This document shows, piece after piece, positions 53,220-62,151 of a stretch of DNA of 64,000 nt. A program made the translations under genes and the position numbers. The number at the start of each line of letters is the position of its first letter. The stretch's first letter is position 1. Source of the stretch: Empedobacter brevis_A (GTDB lineage: Bacteria; Bacteroidota; Bacteroidia; Flavobacteriales; Weeksellaceae); contig NZ_CBCPHV010000008.1 of NCBI RefSeq assembly GCF_965118635.1, forward strand, positions 42,433 to 106,432. Reading direction: 5' to 3'. The notes beneath the pieces are model-generated. The model ran no database searches. It had not been told where the DNA came from and saw only the letters and a list, made by a program, of their open reading frames with translations.

Positions 53220-54269
53220 TTATTTTTTATTCTCACCAATCAATTCAGGAGTATATAAGGCAGCTTGAAATTCTGGTTGGTAATCATAACGGACTAATTT
53301 TTTTAGACCTAAAGATTTGATAAAAGTAGATAAAGAGCCATTTGAAAGATTTAGTTCAATGTCTTCAGCTTTTTTACTTGATGCTTTTTTCAATGCTCTT
53401 ACATCTGTATATCCGTGTGTTAGTTCTCCTTTTGTATTTAGGTTAATAAAATTAGAGCGGCTAATCTCAGGTTCTTCATTTGTGATGTTTAATTTTTTAC
53501 CTACCATTGAAAAATCCACATTTCCTTTTTCATCATAATAAGTAAAGCTTACATTTTCTCCTTCGTTATTATAATCAATTGGAATTAACCATTTTGGTAA
53601 ATTGTAACCTACAACTCCACGAACTCTAGCTAATTCAGTATCTACAGGCAATTTTAAAACATATCCCCATAGACTTTTGTTATTAAGTTCTCCCATTAAA
53701 GAAATAAGTCCCAAATTGCTTTTGTTTGGTTCTGTTGTTACGATAGAAATAGACAATTCGTTATAAAAATCGTTGTCACAGAAATGATAGGCATACGAAG
53801 TAATAGCTATTAACCCTCTATTTGGTGTATACGAAATAGGTTTTACCAACTCTTGCACTTCTGTTGGAATTAATTTTTTTATTTCTTCCATATCTGCTGT
53901 ATAAATAGCAGTAATACTTGTGTTGCTATAATAAAAATTAGGAGAATATGTAATAAAGCCGACATCTTTTCTTTCTTTTTTAATTGTTTTAAACCAGCTC
54001 AGATCTATATCAGGTCTTTCTTTTGCAACAACCGAAAGAGGTGAGTTGGAATGAAATCTACTAAATAAACCTCCTTTCAATACTGGTACTTTATGATCTC
54101 CTAAGTTAATAATTGTATCATTTTTACTAATTGTATCATTATTTGACAATCTAAATTTTCCGTTATCAGAGAGATTGTTAATTACTGCACTTTTTAGAAA
54201 AAAGTTGGGAATGAAAAGAAGTATTACTCCAATTATCACGATAATAAATATAATTTTTAGTTTTTTCAT
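53220..54269 (-). CDS. Acetoacetate decarboxylase-like protein with membrane anchor
   Basis: A 349-residue protein with an N-terminal transmembrane helix (LKIIFIIVIIGVILLFIPNFF). After it comes an acetoacetate decarboxylase (ADC)-like beta-barrel domain (about residues 100-340), with the recognisable segment VRGVVGYNLPKWLIPIDY. The family includes true decarboxylases and relatives that act as aldolase-dehydratases; I cannot locate the Schiff-base lysine with certainty. A membrane-anchored ADC is unusual. It is second in the operon, 30 bases after the DJ-1/PfpI gene. Confidence 0.8.
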   Translation of the reverse strand: MKKLKIIFIIVIIGVILLFIPNFFLKSAVINNLSDNGKFRLSNNDTISKNDTIINLGDHKVPVLKGGLFSRFHSNSPLSVVAKERPDIDLSWFKTIKKERKDVGFITYSPNFYYSNTSITAIYTADMEEIKKLIPTEVQELVKPISYTPNRGLIAITSYAYHFCDNDFYNELSISIVTTEPNKSNLGLISLMGELNNKSLWGYVLKLPVDTELARVRGVVGYNLPKWLIPIDYNNEGENVSFTYYDEKGNVDFSMVGKKLNITNEEPEISRSNFINLNTKGELTHGYTDVRALKKASSKKAEDIELNLSNGSLSTFIKSLGLKKLVRYDYQPEFQAALYTPELIGENKK

Positions 54270-54299
54270 TTTTATTAATTTTAATTGTTTCTATTTATT

Positions 54300-54992
54300 T
54301 TATTTTATTTTATTTATTTCTTTTATTACGACTTCTGCCATTTCTTTGGAGCTAAAAGGATTTTGTCCAGTAATTAATTTACCATCTACAACAACTTTAG
54401 AAGTCATCGGGATACATGCTTTTTTGTAATTAGCACCTCTTGCTTTCAAGCCAGCTTCTAAGTTGAAAGGAACTTTATTTTTTCTATTTGGCAAAGTTTC
54501 TTCAAACCAGCTAAATCCTGTAATAGTTTTACCTTTTATAAGGTATTCTCCATTGGATAATTTTACATTCAATAATCCACTTACACCATGGCAAATAGCT
54601 GCAACTATTTTATTATTTTCATATTGATGTTGAATCATCTTTTGCATCACGACATCATTTGGAAAATCATACATAGTTCCGTGTCCACCAGCTAAATAAA
54701 TCACATCAAAGTCTTCATTCTCAATATCTTTTAATGCTTTGCTATTATTTAGTTTCTTCATAAAATTGACATTGTGATAATACATTTTAGAAACTGAATC
54801 TATCAAGAATTTTTTTAGACTTTCAGGATCAATAGGAATAGGACCACCATTAGGACTTGCTAAAGTTATATTATAACCTTGTTCCATAGCAGCATGGTAT
54901 AAATGTGTCAATTCACTTAACCATAAACCAGTTTTTAATTTGCTATTGGCATAGTGATTTATATTCGTTAGGATAATCAATACTTCAGTCAT
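54300..54992 (-). CDS. DJ-1/PfpI family, type 1 glutamine amidotransferase-like (Hsp31-like)
   Basis: A 230-residue DJ-1/PfpI superfamily protein. The nucleophile cysteine sits in the elbow VAAICHGVSGLL (near residue 135), with the Glu/Gly region VIYLAGGHGTMYDFP before it. Related proteins are Hsp31-type chaperones and glyoxalase III enzymes that detoxify methylglyoxal. In this operon, with an aldehyde dehydrogenase, carbonyl detoxification is plausible but not shown. It is the first gene of the leftward operon, with an intergenic region carrying GTTAC/GTAAC repeats upstream. Confidence 0.9.
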   Translation of the reverse strand: MTEVLIILTNINHYANSKLKTGLWLSELTHLYHAAMEQGYNITLASPNGGPIPIDPESLKKFLIDSVSKMYYHNVNFMKKLNNSKALKDIENEDFDVIYLAGGHGTMYDFPNDVVMQKMIQHQYENNKIVAAICHGVSGLLNVKLSNGEYLIKGKTITGFSWFEETLPNRKNKVPFNLEAGLKARGANYKKACIPMTSKVVVDGKLITGQNPFSSKEMAEVVIKEINKIK

Positions 54993-55036
54993 AATTATTT
55001 GTTGATTTTTGATGATACAAAGTTCTAATACAAAAT

Positions 55037-55072
55037 GTTACAAAAAGTAACCCAAAAAAGGAGAGTTGTAAC
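55037..55072. promoter_or_regulatory. Candidate operator of the DJ-1/aldehyde dehydrogenase operon
   Basis: GTTACAAAAAGTAAC (5-bp arms, 5-base centre) at 55037-55051 and GTTGTAAC at 55065-55072 share a GTxAC pattern. They lie about 45-80 bases upstream of the DJ-1 start, where a regulator could bind. The short arms make this a weak call. The nearby headless AraC protein cannot bind them. Confidence 0.35.
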
Positions 55073-55267
55073 AAAATCTCTGACTTTTATAAAATTTGAA
55101 TCTTATGAAATCTTCAATAGTTTGGTGAAATGAACAAAATAATCTCTTTTCAATTTTATGTTTTTTTGAAATGATTAAAATGTTAAACATTTAAAAATGT
55201 GATTATTGGCTTAATGCTTGTTATGAAAATTATAAATAGCAAATACAAATCACAAAAAATAATTATT

Positions 55268-56110
55268 ATGGCTAAATTGAAAAGAAACGGTTATAACATA
55301 CATTATGTAGATTATGGGAATAAAATGGCGCAACCTGTTATCTTAATCCATGGATGGCCACTAAGTTTACAATCGTGGGAATATCAAATTCCAAAAATAG
55401 TAGAAGCAGGTTTTCGCTGTATAGCTTATGATCGTAAAGGTTTCGGAAAATCATGTGCGACATGGGATGGATACGATTATGATGCTTTGGCAGAAGATTT
55501 ATATGCATTGATTGATGAATTACAACTGAAAAATGTTGTGTTGGTTGGTTTTTCGATGGGTGGAGGAGAAGTTGTGCGTTATATTGCCAATTATGGTAAT
55601 AAGAATGTTTCTAAGATTGCTTTAATAAGTTCTATTATTCCAATAGTTAAACATACTGAAGATAATAAACATGGTGTTCCTCAGAAAAAATTAGATGAAA
55701 TTGTTGATCAACTTCAAACAAGTCGATTAGAATTTTTAGAAGGTTTTCATAAAGATTTTTATAATTACGGATTATTAAAAAGATCGGTGAGTAAACAACA
55801 ATTAGATTTTGATTTTTCAGTTTCTTCACATGCTTCTCCTTATGCGACTTTAAAAGCGGCATTAGCTTGGATGAATACAGACTTTAGAATAGAATGCCAA
55901 ATGATTCATGTTCCAACATTAATTATACATGGAAGAGAAGATCAAACAGTGCCAATAAAAACTGCTGGTGATCAGGCTTCAGAATTAATTCCTCAGTCAA
56001 CTTATATTGTATATGAAGATGCTCCTCATGGTTTGAATATTACACACAAAGAGGAATTGAATATGGATTTACTTGAATTTTTATTAGGTATAGAACATAA
56101 AGAGGATTAA
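55268..56110 (+). CDS. Alpha/beta hydrolase (chloroperoxidase/arylesterase-like)
   Basis: A 280-residue alpha/beta hydrolase of the non-heme chloroperoxidase type. Oxyanion region: HGWPLSLQSWEYQ. Nucleophile elbow: VGFSMGGGEV (Ser near residue 100). Acid: GREDQTVP. Catalytic His: EDAPHGLNI. The nucleophile elbow GFSMGGGE is typical of the group. ATG at 55268 is preferred: the upstream in-frame starts add 23 residues without resemblance to the family. The lipocalin gene follows after 3 bases. Confidence 0.92.
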   Translation: MAKLKRNGYNIHYVDYGNKMAQPVILIHGWPLSLQSWEYQIPKIVEAGFRCIAYDRKGFGKSCATWDGYDYDALAEDLYALIDELQLKNVVLVGFSMGGGEVVRYIANYGNKNVSKIALISSIIPIVKHTEDNKHGVPQKKLDEIVDQLQTSRLEFLEGFHKDFYNYGLLKRSVSKQQLDFDFSVSSHASPYATLKAALAWMNTDFRIECQMIHVPTLIIHGREDQTVPIKTAGDQASELIPQSTYIVYEDAPHGLNITHKEELNMDLLEFLLGIEHKED

Positions 56111-56113
56111 GTT

Positions 56114-56668
56114 ATGAAAAAATTAAATAAAACAATCATTTCAAGTTTAACCTTATTAGGTTTAGGAGGATTAAGCTATGCTTGGCTCAATTACAGAAAA
56201 GTAAAAATTCCAGATTATGTTTTAGCAGTCGAAAACTTCGATCTGCAAAAATATATGGGAAAATGGTATGAGATTGCTCGCTTAGATTTTAAATATGAAA
56301 AAAATATGAATTATGTAACAGCTACTTATTTCTTGAATAAGAATGGTATGGTGGATGTTCATAATAGAGGTTTTGATTATAAGGAAGATAAATGGGTAGA
56401 AGCGCATGGAAAAGCCCAGTTTAATAGAGAAGAAGGAAAAGGAGCTTTAAAAGTTAGTTTCTTTGGACCTTTTTATTCAGGATATAATATAGTGTTGATG
56501 GAACCAGATTATGAAACAGCTTTAGTTTTTGGAGAAAGTCATGATTATATGTGGATTTTATCCCGTCAAAAAACGATTTCTGAAGCAACTAAACAAAAGT
56601 TTCTTTTGTATGCAAAAGAAAATGGTTATGCGATAGATCAACTTACTTGGACTGCACAAGAAGATTAA
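56114..56668 (+). CDS. Blc-like lipocalin
   Basis: A 184-residue lipocalin of the bacterial Blc/apolipoprotein D type. An N-terminal hydrophobic segment (IISSLTLLGLGGLSYAWL) is followed by the conserved lipocalin opening FDLQKYMGKWYEIARLDFKYE, then YNIVLMEPDYETALVFGESHDYMWILSR. Blc proteins bind fatty acids or phospholipids and are usually outer-membrane lipoproteins; no lipobox cysteine is present here, so it may be anchored by the N-terminal helix or secreted. It is co-transcribed with the hydrolase 3 bases upstream, a pairing that suggests membrane-lipid repair. Confidence 0.9.
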   Translation: MKKLNKTIISSLTLLGLGGLSYAWLNYRKVKIPDYVLAVENFDLQKYMGKWYEIARLDFKYEKNMNYVTATYFLNKNGMVDVHNRGFDYKEDKWVEAHGKAQFNREEGKGALKVSFFGPFYSGYNIVLMEPDYETALVFGESHDYMWILSRQKTISEATKQKFLLYAKENGYAIDQLTWTAQED

Positions 56669-56922
56669 ATTCCTTATACAATCAAAATAATAATATACTT
56701 AAAAATATAGTATGAAAAACCCTTTTATTGTCTAAAATGTTGTTCTTCAACAAACTTATTTTGAGAGATTATCAGTTTAATTTCTCAAAATTTCTTGTGT
56801 TTCTAACTCTTGAAAATAAGGAAAGTTTATCGTTTGATTTGTATGTTCCTAATTGATATTTAATATTTTAAATAATGTTATTTTCCCGATTCATATCATC
56901 AATACTACTTCATAAAATAAAA
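56669..56922. other. AT-rich intergenic gap before the efflux operon
   Basis: No gene, RNA or clear terminator was recognised after the lipocalin stop. The right end leads into the operator and promoter of the MarR operon (listed separately). TTTTATTGTCTAAAATG and similar AT-rich words give no structure by eye. Confidence 0.5.
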
Positions 56923-56975
56923 AATAGTTCGTTATCAAATTATTTTTATGTAATATGGTTTGATAACGAACTATT
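56923..56975. promoter_or_regulatory. Perfect 17-bp inverted repeat, candidate MarR operator
   Basis: AATAGTTCGTTATCAAA at 56923-56939 and TTTGATAACGAACTATT at 56959-56975 are exact reverse complements with a 19-base spacer. Two copies of a half-site pattern placed just before a MarR-family gene strongly suggest autoregulation. The right arm contains the TTTG that serves as the likely -33 element, so binding would block RNA polymerase. As RNA it could also form a hairpin, but no T-run follows. Confidence 0.75.
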
Positions 56976-56988
56976 AAATGTATCTTCG
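56959..56988 (+). promoter_or_regulatory. Promoter of the MarR-TolC-HlyD-MFS operon
   Basis: TTTG at 56959-56962, 18-base spacer, TATCTTCG at 56981-56988 (one mismatch to TAnnTTTG). Transcription would begin near 56995, very close to the start codon, so the mRNA is nearly leaderless. It overlaps the inverted repeat at its -33 end. Confidence 0.55.
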
Positions 56989-56992
56989 CGCC

Positions 56993-57445
56993 ATGAAAAT
57001 TAAGGATAAGGAAGATTTGTCAAAATTCACAAGTCTTATGGAATCGATACGAGACATCCGAAAAGATGTTCGTAATCATTTTATGAAAAAAATGAAAGAG
57101 CATCAGATTGATATGACGATAGAGATGTTGGATGTTCTATATATTCTTTGGGAGAAAGACAATATTAATCAACGAGAAATTGTATTTAAAACAAATAAAG
57201 ATAAAGCAAGTGTTACTTCTTTGCTTGATAATTTGACAAAGCGAGGATTAGTAGAGCGTAAACCAGATCCAAGTGATAAAAGAAATAATCTGATAGCATT
57301 GACAAAAGAAGGAGAAAATTATCAAGCAAAATTAATCCCATTACTTCAAGAAGTGTACGATTTGTTTCTGCGAGATATTTCTTCTGAAGAACTTAGTCAT
57401 ACAATAGAAGTTCTTCAACGAATTCATCAAAAAATGATGGAATAA
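56993..57445 (+). CDS. MarR family transcriptional regulator
   Basis: A 150-residue winged-helix regulator of the MarR type. The DNA-binding part is around residues 50-105: INQREIVFKTNKDKASVTSL, then LDNLTKRGLVERKPDPSDKRN, the latter being the MarR wing (DxRN/K). Such repressors sense small lipophilic compounds and usually control efflux genes, as in this operon. ATG at 56978 is also in frame, but it precedes the -7 box, so 56993 is chosen; a still later ATG at 57038 is possible. A perfect inverted repeat lies just upstream. Confidence 0.92.
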   Translation: MKIKDKEDLSKFTSLMESIRDIRKDVRNHFMKKMKEHQIDMTIEMLDVLYILWEKDNINQREIVFKTNKDKASVTSLLDNLTKRGLVERKPDPSDKRNNLIALTKEGENYQAKLIPLLQEVYDLFLRDISSEELSHTIEVLQRIHQKMME

Positions 57446-57503
57446 GAAAGTACTTATTTTAAGATACTTGATATTAAATAATATTGATTCGAATTAAAAA
57501 TAA

Positions 57504-58820
57504 ATGAACATAAAATTAATCACTGTCTTACTATTTACTATAGGTTTGACCACTAACGTAGTGTATGCACAAGAAGTTTCTGAAAGAAGAATTTCGATAG
57601 AAGAGCTTTTTCAGCTGACAAAAGAAAATCATCCGAAGCTATCCGTTTCTAAAGCAGATATTGCTATCGCCAAACAAGGAATTGAAGTTGCTAAAAATGC
57701 AATGTTACCAAGTTTAAATACTGGTTTACAAGCTTATTATATAGGCGATTTACAAGTAATTGATAAAGATTTTTCCAATAGTACTCGAGTGGATATGCCA
57801 CATTTCGGGAATACTTTTTCGGTAGATGCAAATCAATTAATATGGAAAGGAGAAACGGTAAGAAACAGTATCAAAGCGCAATCGTTGCGAGAAGAATTGA
57901 TGCAGTTAAATTATCAATCGAATGAACAAAGTATCAAACTTTTAGTATTAGGATATTATCTTGATTTGTATAAATTAATCAATCAGAAAATTGTTTATCA
58001 GCAAAATATACAACTTGCTAATCAGCGTTTAGAAAATATTAAAAAATTCTATAATCAAGGAATGGTAACCCGAAACGATGTAATTAGAGGTGAATTACAA
58101 TCTTCTAATTTAAATCTTGCTTTGCAAGTTGTCGAAAATAATCAACAAATATTGAATAAACAACTTACAACCGCGCTAGGTTTGGCTGATGATACGCAAA
58201 TTTTACCAGACGAAACTCTTTTAGCTGATATTCCACAAGTATTATTGCTAGATGATTACAGAAAACTAGCAGAAAATCATCCTATAGTTTTAATGACAGA
58301 AAAAACGATTGATATATATGAAGTTTCTGAAAAAATAACAAAAGCAGAAATGTTACCAACTTTATCAGCTTTTGCTGGAAACAAATTGGCAAGACCAATC
58401 ACAACAACAAGTCCAGCTGTAGATATGTATGCGAATAGTTGGAATATAGGACTTTCACTTAATTTTAGTATTGATGCTTTGTATAAAACGCCGAAAAAAG
58501 TAAAACAAGTTCAGTTTGAAAAAGATAAAGCGAAAGCACAAGTAAATGAAGTTCAACAAATGATAGATGTTGCGGTTAATGCAGCTCATATTAAATACAA
58601 TGAAGCGATTACACAAAATAATACGCTAAAAACGAATAAAGATTTGGCAGATGAGAATTATCGTATTATGAATAGTAAATACAACAATCAGTTGGCTATT
58701 TTACTGGATTTGATTGATGCGAGTAATTCTAAATTAGATTCAGAACTTCAGTTCGCAAATTCGCAAATCAATATTGTATATGCTTATTACAAGCTATTAA
58801 AAGAAAGTGGAAACTTATAA
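57504..58820 (+). CDS. TolC family outer-membrane efflux protein
   Basis: A 438-residue outer-membrane channel protein. The signal peptide is MNIKLITVLLFTIGLTTNVVYAQ. TolC/OEP helical repeats follow: SVSKADIAIAKQGIEVAKNAMLPSL in the first half and KAEMLPTLSAFAGNKL in the second half. It is the exit duct of the tripartite pump encoded with the next two genes and lies 58 bases after marR. The duplicated OEP domain covers residues about 30-220 and 230-435. Confidence 0.92.
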   Translation: MNIKLITVLLFTIGLTTNVVYAQEVSERRISIEELFQLTKENHPKLSVSKADIAIAKQGIEVAKNAMLPSLNTGLQAYYIGDLQVIDKDFSNSTRVDMPHFGNTFSVDANQLIWKGETVRNSIKAQSLREELMQLNYQSNEQSIKLLVLGYYLDLYKLINQKIVYQQNIQLANQRLENIKKFYNQGMVTRNDVIRGELQSSNLNLALQVVENNQQILNKQLTTALGLADDTQILPDETLLADIPQVLLLDDYRKLAENHPIVLMTEKTIDIYEVSEKITKAEMLPTLSAFAGNKLARPITTTSPAVDMYANSWNIGLSLNFSIDALYKTPKKVKQVQFEKDKAKAQVNEVQQMIDVAVNAAHIKYNEAITQNNTLKTNKDLADENYRIMNSKYNNQLAILLDLIDASNSKLDSELQFANSQINIVYAYYKLLKESGNL

Positions 58821-58841
58821 TAAAGGTAAAAAAAGATAAAA

Positions 58842-59999
58842 ATGTCAAAGAATAAAGAACAAGAAAATCATCAAAATAAAGAACAACATAGTTCTGATGA
58901 AAAATTAACAAAACAACATAAAAAAAATAAGAAGAAACGTAGGACAAAAATTGGAAACATAGTTGTATTCATTTTAGTACTTGTAGGATTATTTTTTGTG
59001 ATAAAATCTTATTTCAATGTAGGAAATGATCGCTATACGAATGCGGCACAAGTAGAATCGTTCATTAATCCAATTAATACAAGAGTTTCTGCTTATATAA
59101 AAGAAATTCGATTTACGGAACATCAATATGTAAAAAAAGGAGATACATTATTGATATTAGATAACCGAGAAATATTGACACAACTTGGGCAAGCAGAAGC
59201 CGCTTATATGGCAGCACAAGCTTCTCGTAATGCAACAGAAAGTTCTGTAAGAACAGTAGCGAATAATGTAAATACAGTTGGCTCGAATGTTCAATCAGCA
59301 AAAGCAAATATAGAAGCGACAAAAGCACGTTTGTGGAATGCTGAACAAAATTATAAACGTTACGAAAATTTATTGAAAGATGAAGCTGTAACGAGACAAC
59401 AGTTTGATCAAGTAAAATCGGATTACCAAGCTCAGCGAGCACAATTGGAAGCACAAATTTCTCAATATCAATCTGTAATTAATACCAAAACTACAAGTGA
59501 ATTGTCTGTAAATGAAGTGCAATCAAAATTAGGTTTGAATGATGCTGAAATTAAACGTGCTGAAAATGCATTAGAAATGGCAAAACTTAACCTTTCTTAT
59601 ACGGTGATTACTGCTCCACATGACGGAATTATGGGGAGAAGAACAGTTAACATTGGACAATTGCTAAACCCAAGTCAGCAAGTAGCAACTATTGTAGATA
59701 TTAATAACATTTGGGTAACAGCTAATTATCGTGAAAAACAAATGAATAATGTGCAAATCGGCGGATTGGCAATGATAAAAGTAGATGCGCTGGGAGGCAA
59801 AGAATTCGAAGGAAAAATCACAGCTATATCTGGAGCAACAGGAGCCAAGTATGCAGCGGTTCCACTTGATAATTCAACAGGGAATTTTGTGAAGGTACAG
59901 CAACGTATTCCAGTTCGAATAGAGTTTACGAAAAATAATAAATCGGAAGATTTGAAACAATTACGTGCAGGAATGAATGTAGAAGTAACTTTAAAATAG
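58842..59999 (+). CDS. HlyD/EmrA family periplasmic adaptor
   Basis: A 385-residue membrane-fusion protein that links the MFS pump to the TolC channel. A Lys/His/Gln-rich cytoplasmic tail (EQHSSDEKLTKQHKKNKKKR) precedes one transmembrane helix at about residues 40-60. The biotinyl-lipoyl half-motifs are NTRVSAYIKEIRFTEHQYVKKGDTLLILD and VITAPHDGIMGRRTVNIGQ, flanking a coiled-coil hairpin of about 130 residues (key words QAEAAYMAAQASR and NYKRYENLLKDEAVTRQQFD). It lies 21 bases after the TolC gene. Confidence 0.93.
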   Translation: MSKNKEQENHQNKEQHSSDEKLTKQHKKNKKKRRTKIGNIVVFILVLVGLFFVIKSYFNVGNDRYTNAAQVESFINPINTRVSAYIKEIRFTEHQYVKKGDTLLILDNREILTQLGQAEAAYMAAQASRNATESSVRTVANNVNTVGSNVQSAKANIEATKARLWNAEQNYKRYENLLKDEAVTRQQFDQVKSDYQAQRAQLEAQISQYQSVINTKTTSELSVNEVQSKLGLNDAEIKRAENALEMAKLNLSYTVITAPHDGIMGRRTVNIGQLLNPSQQVATIVDINNIWVTANYREKQMNNVQIGGLAMIKVDALGGKEFEGKITAISGATGAKYAAVPLDNSTGNFVKVQQRIPVRIEFTKNNKSEDLKQLRAGMNVEVTLK

Positions 60000-60039
60000 T
60001 TGATTCTAAATTTTTAAAACTGCATAATATAATAAAAAT

Positions 60040-61599
60040 ATGTACGAGAAAAATCCGTTCGCAAGCTGGGTTCCTAAACCAGTCATGTTGTTATTAATCA
60101 TTGTGATATTATTTCCGATGATGTCCATTTCGGGTGTATATACAAGTACAGTAACTAATGTTTCAGGAGCATTGGCAACTTATACAGAATATATTTCGCT
60201 TGCTAATAATGCCGGTTATATTGGAATGGGAGTGGCTTTTTTGATTATTTTTCGTGTCAAAATGAGATTTAGATCTAAGGAAATCATCACTTTCTGTTCT
60301 ATTTTACTTGCTATCCTATCTTACATTTGTGGAATGACCGACAAACCTTGGGTGTTGGTTGTATGTAGTTTCTTTATTGGATTCATTAAAATGTTTCCTT
60401 TTATAGAAATGGTATTGCCTTTGATGTTTGTTGTAAGTCCTACAGGAGATCGAGGAAAGTTTTATTCTGTATTTTATCCTTTGTCTATTGTTTCAGGACA
60501 GTTGTTTGCTTATTATTTTGCATCAATAGTTTTTGATGGAAATTGGCAGACACCTTATTTTACAATGTCGGCGATCATGTTGACTATTGCAATGTTGTCT
60601 CTAATTTTTCAACATAATAAAAGATTCTGTTTTAAGATGCCTTTGTATCAAATTGATTGGTTATCTCTTGTGTTATTAAGTATATCATTCATGTCGTTGA
60701 ATTATTTCTTTGTTTTTATGAAACAACAAGGATGGTTTATCTCTCCTTACATCGTAGGAACATTAATAGTTGGGGTTACTTTTTTTATATGGTTGGTTTA
60801 CAGACAAACCTTATTGGCTCGTAAATTAATTGACTTTAGTGCTTTCACGAAAAAAAATGTAATTCATGCAAGTGTATTATTACTCTTTTTTGGTATTTAT
60901 CAAGCAAGTTCATCAATTTATTCACAATATGCAGTAGGTGTTTTAGGATATAATAACTTAGTTAATGCACATACAAATCTCTGGATGATACCTGGGATAA
61001 TTGTTGCAGGAATATTAGCATTTTTTGGCTTCAAGAACAAATGGTATATTAAATATTATATTGCGCTTGGATTTTTTTGCTTTTTCTTACATCTGTTATG
61101 CTTGTATTTAATTATTCAACCACAAATGGACATTCGCTATTTAGAATATTCTATGTTATTAAAAGGATTAGCTATGGGAATCCTATTTATTGGTATTTGG
61201 TTTTATGCTTCATTAAATTTATCAATGGATCAATTAATGGGAATGATGGCAATACTTATTGCTTTAAGATCATTTTTAGCAACAGCTATAGGAGGAGCAA
61301 TTATTGGTTGGGCAACCTATCAATCTCAATGGCAAAGTTTAAATGATATTTCGAATTATCTTGATGTTGGCGAAATTCCAAATGGAATGATGATTTACCA
61401 GAACACAATGCTTAATTCATTAATGGCTTCTTTAAAAATTGTTTTAGGATCATTGTGTTGGTTAATTGTTCCGATATTAATTTACGTATTCACTCATTCT
61501 TACGGAAGTTTTCATTTTAGAAGAATAGTTTTATTAAGAAAAATGATTAGAAGAAAAAAGAAGAATTCTATGGATGATGTGAATTTGCTTAGTTCTTAA
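60040..61599 (+). CDS. MFS transporter, EmrB-like (DHA2 type) efflux pump
   Basis: A 519-residue inner-membrane transporter with about 14 predicted transmembrane segments, as in DHA2 (EmrB/QacA) drug-proton antiporters. The first helix is VMLLLIIVILFPMMSIS, and a helix pair with FIGFIKMFPFIEMVLPLMFV follows. Family motif A (GxLaDrxGrkxxl) is weak; the loop is RVKMRFRSKEIITF. The C-terminus is basic (RRIVLLRKMIRRKKKN). It ends the MarR operon and forms an EmrAB-TolC-like pump with the two genes before it. Substrates are unknown. Confidence 0.9.
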   Translation: MYEKNPFASWVPKPVMLLLIIVILFPMMSISGVYTSTVTNVSGALATYTEYISLANNAGYIGMGVAFLIIFRVKMRFRSKEIITFCSILLAILSYICGMTDKPWVLVVCSFFIGFIKMFPFIEMVLPLMFVVSPTGDRGKFYSVFYPLSIVSGQLFAYYFASIVFDGNWQTPYFTMSAIMLTIAMLSLIFQHNKRFCFKMPLYQIDWLSLVLLSISFMSLNYFFVFMKQQGWFISPYIVGTLIVGVTFFIWLVYRQTLLARKLIDFSAFTKKNVIHASVLLLFFGIYQASSSIYSQYAVGVLGYNNLVNAHTNLWMIPGIIVAGILAFFGFKNKWYIKYYIALGFFCFFLHLLCLYLIIQPQMDIRYLEYSMLLKGLAMGILFIGIWFYASLNLSMDQLMGMMAILIALRSFLATAIGGAIIGWATYQSQWQSLNDISNYLDVGEIPNGMMIYQNTMLNSLMASLKIVLGSLCWLIVPILIYVFTHSYGSFHFRRIVLLRKMIRRKKKNSMDDVNLLSS

Positions 61600-61699
61600 T
61601 GAATTAATAATGAATAAGGTATTGTTTTTGATGAATCTATTACAAAGAATAATTTAATAAGAAATATCTTTTTAATCTCTGTAAGTAATATTCAACAAT

Positions 61700-62059
61700 A
61701 TGAAAAAGAATTTAATTCACCTTTTAGTTATATATTTTACATTTTCATTCTTCTATTCTTGTTCAGAAAATGATGCAATTGTAGATATTCAGCATCAAAC
61801 AGAAGGTTTGGAAAAAGGAACGAAAGAATATAATTTAGGAATTCTAAAAATTTTCAAATTCGAAGATGGAAAAGGATATATTAATGAAAAATTAGCCAAA
61901 GAGTTAGGTTTTTCATCAGAACAGATTACGAAATTTAGAGAAGAAGTTGATAAAGGAAATATTCTTATTCAAGAAGAACTAAACAAAGGAGCAAAAGTTG
62001 AATCGTTTAATCCTAAAAATCTAAGTCCAGAAGAAATTTTAAATCAAAAAGATATTTAA
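61700..62059 (+). CDS. Small lipoprotein of unknown function
   Basis: A 119-residue lipoprotein. The signal peptide ends in FSFFYSC (Cys at about residue 21). The mature part is charged and probably helical (KELGFSSEQITKFREEVDKG). I see no known domain. The gene lies 100 bases behind the MFS gene with no terminator between them, so it could be co-transcribed with the efflux operon or independent. It ends before a strong terminator. Confidence 0.72.
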   Translation: MKKNLIHLLVIYFTFSFFYSCSENDAIVDIQHQTEGLEKGTKEYNLGILKIFKFEDGKGYINEKLAKELGFSSEQITKFREEVDKGNILIQEELNKGAKVESFNPKNLSPEEILNQKDI

Positions 62060-62096
62060 ATTTAGAATATAACTGAAATATTAATTAAATATATAC

Positions 62097-62129
62097 AAAA
62101 GAAGCTTCTCAATTTGAGAAGCTTCTTTT
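62097..62129. terminator. Bidirectional intrinsic terminator
   Basis: Long stem AAAAGAAGCTTCTC / GAGAAGCTTCTTTT with loop AATTT and a T-run on both strands, between the lipoprotein and the convergent SOD gene. Confidence 0.9.
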
Positions 62130-62151
62130 TATGTTACTTAGTGAAAAGTTT

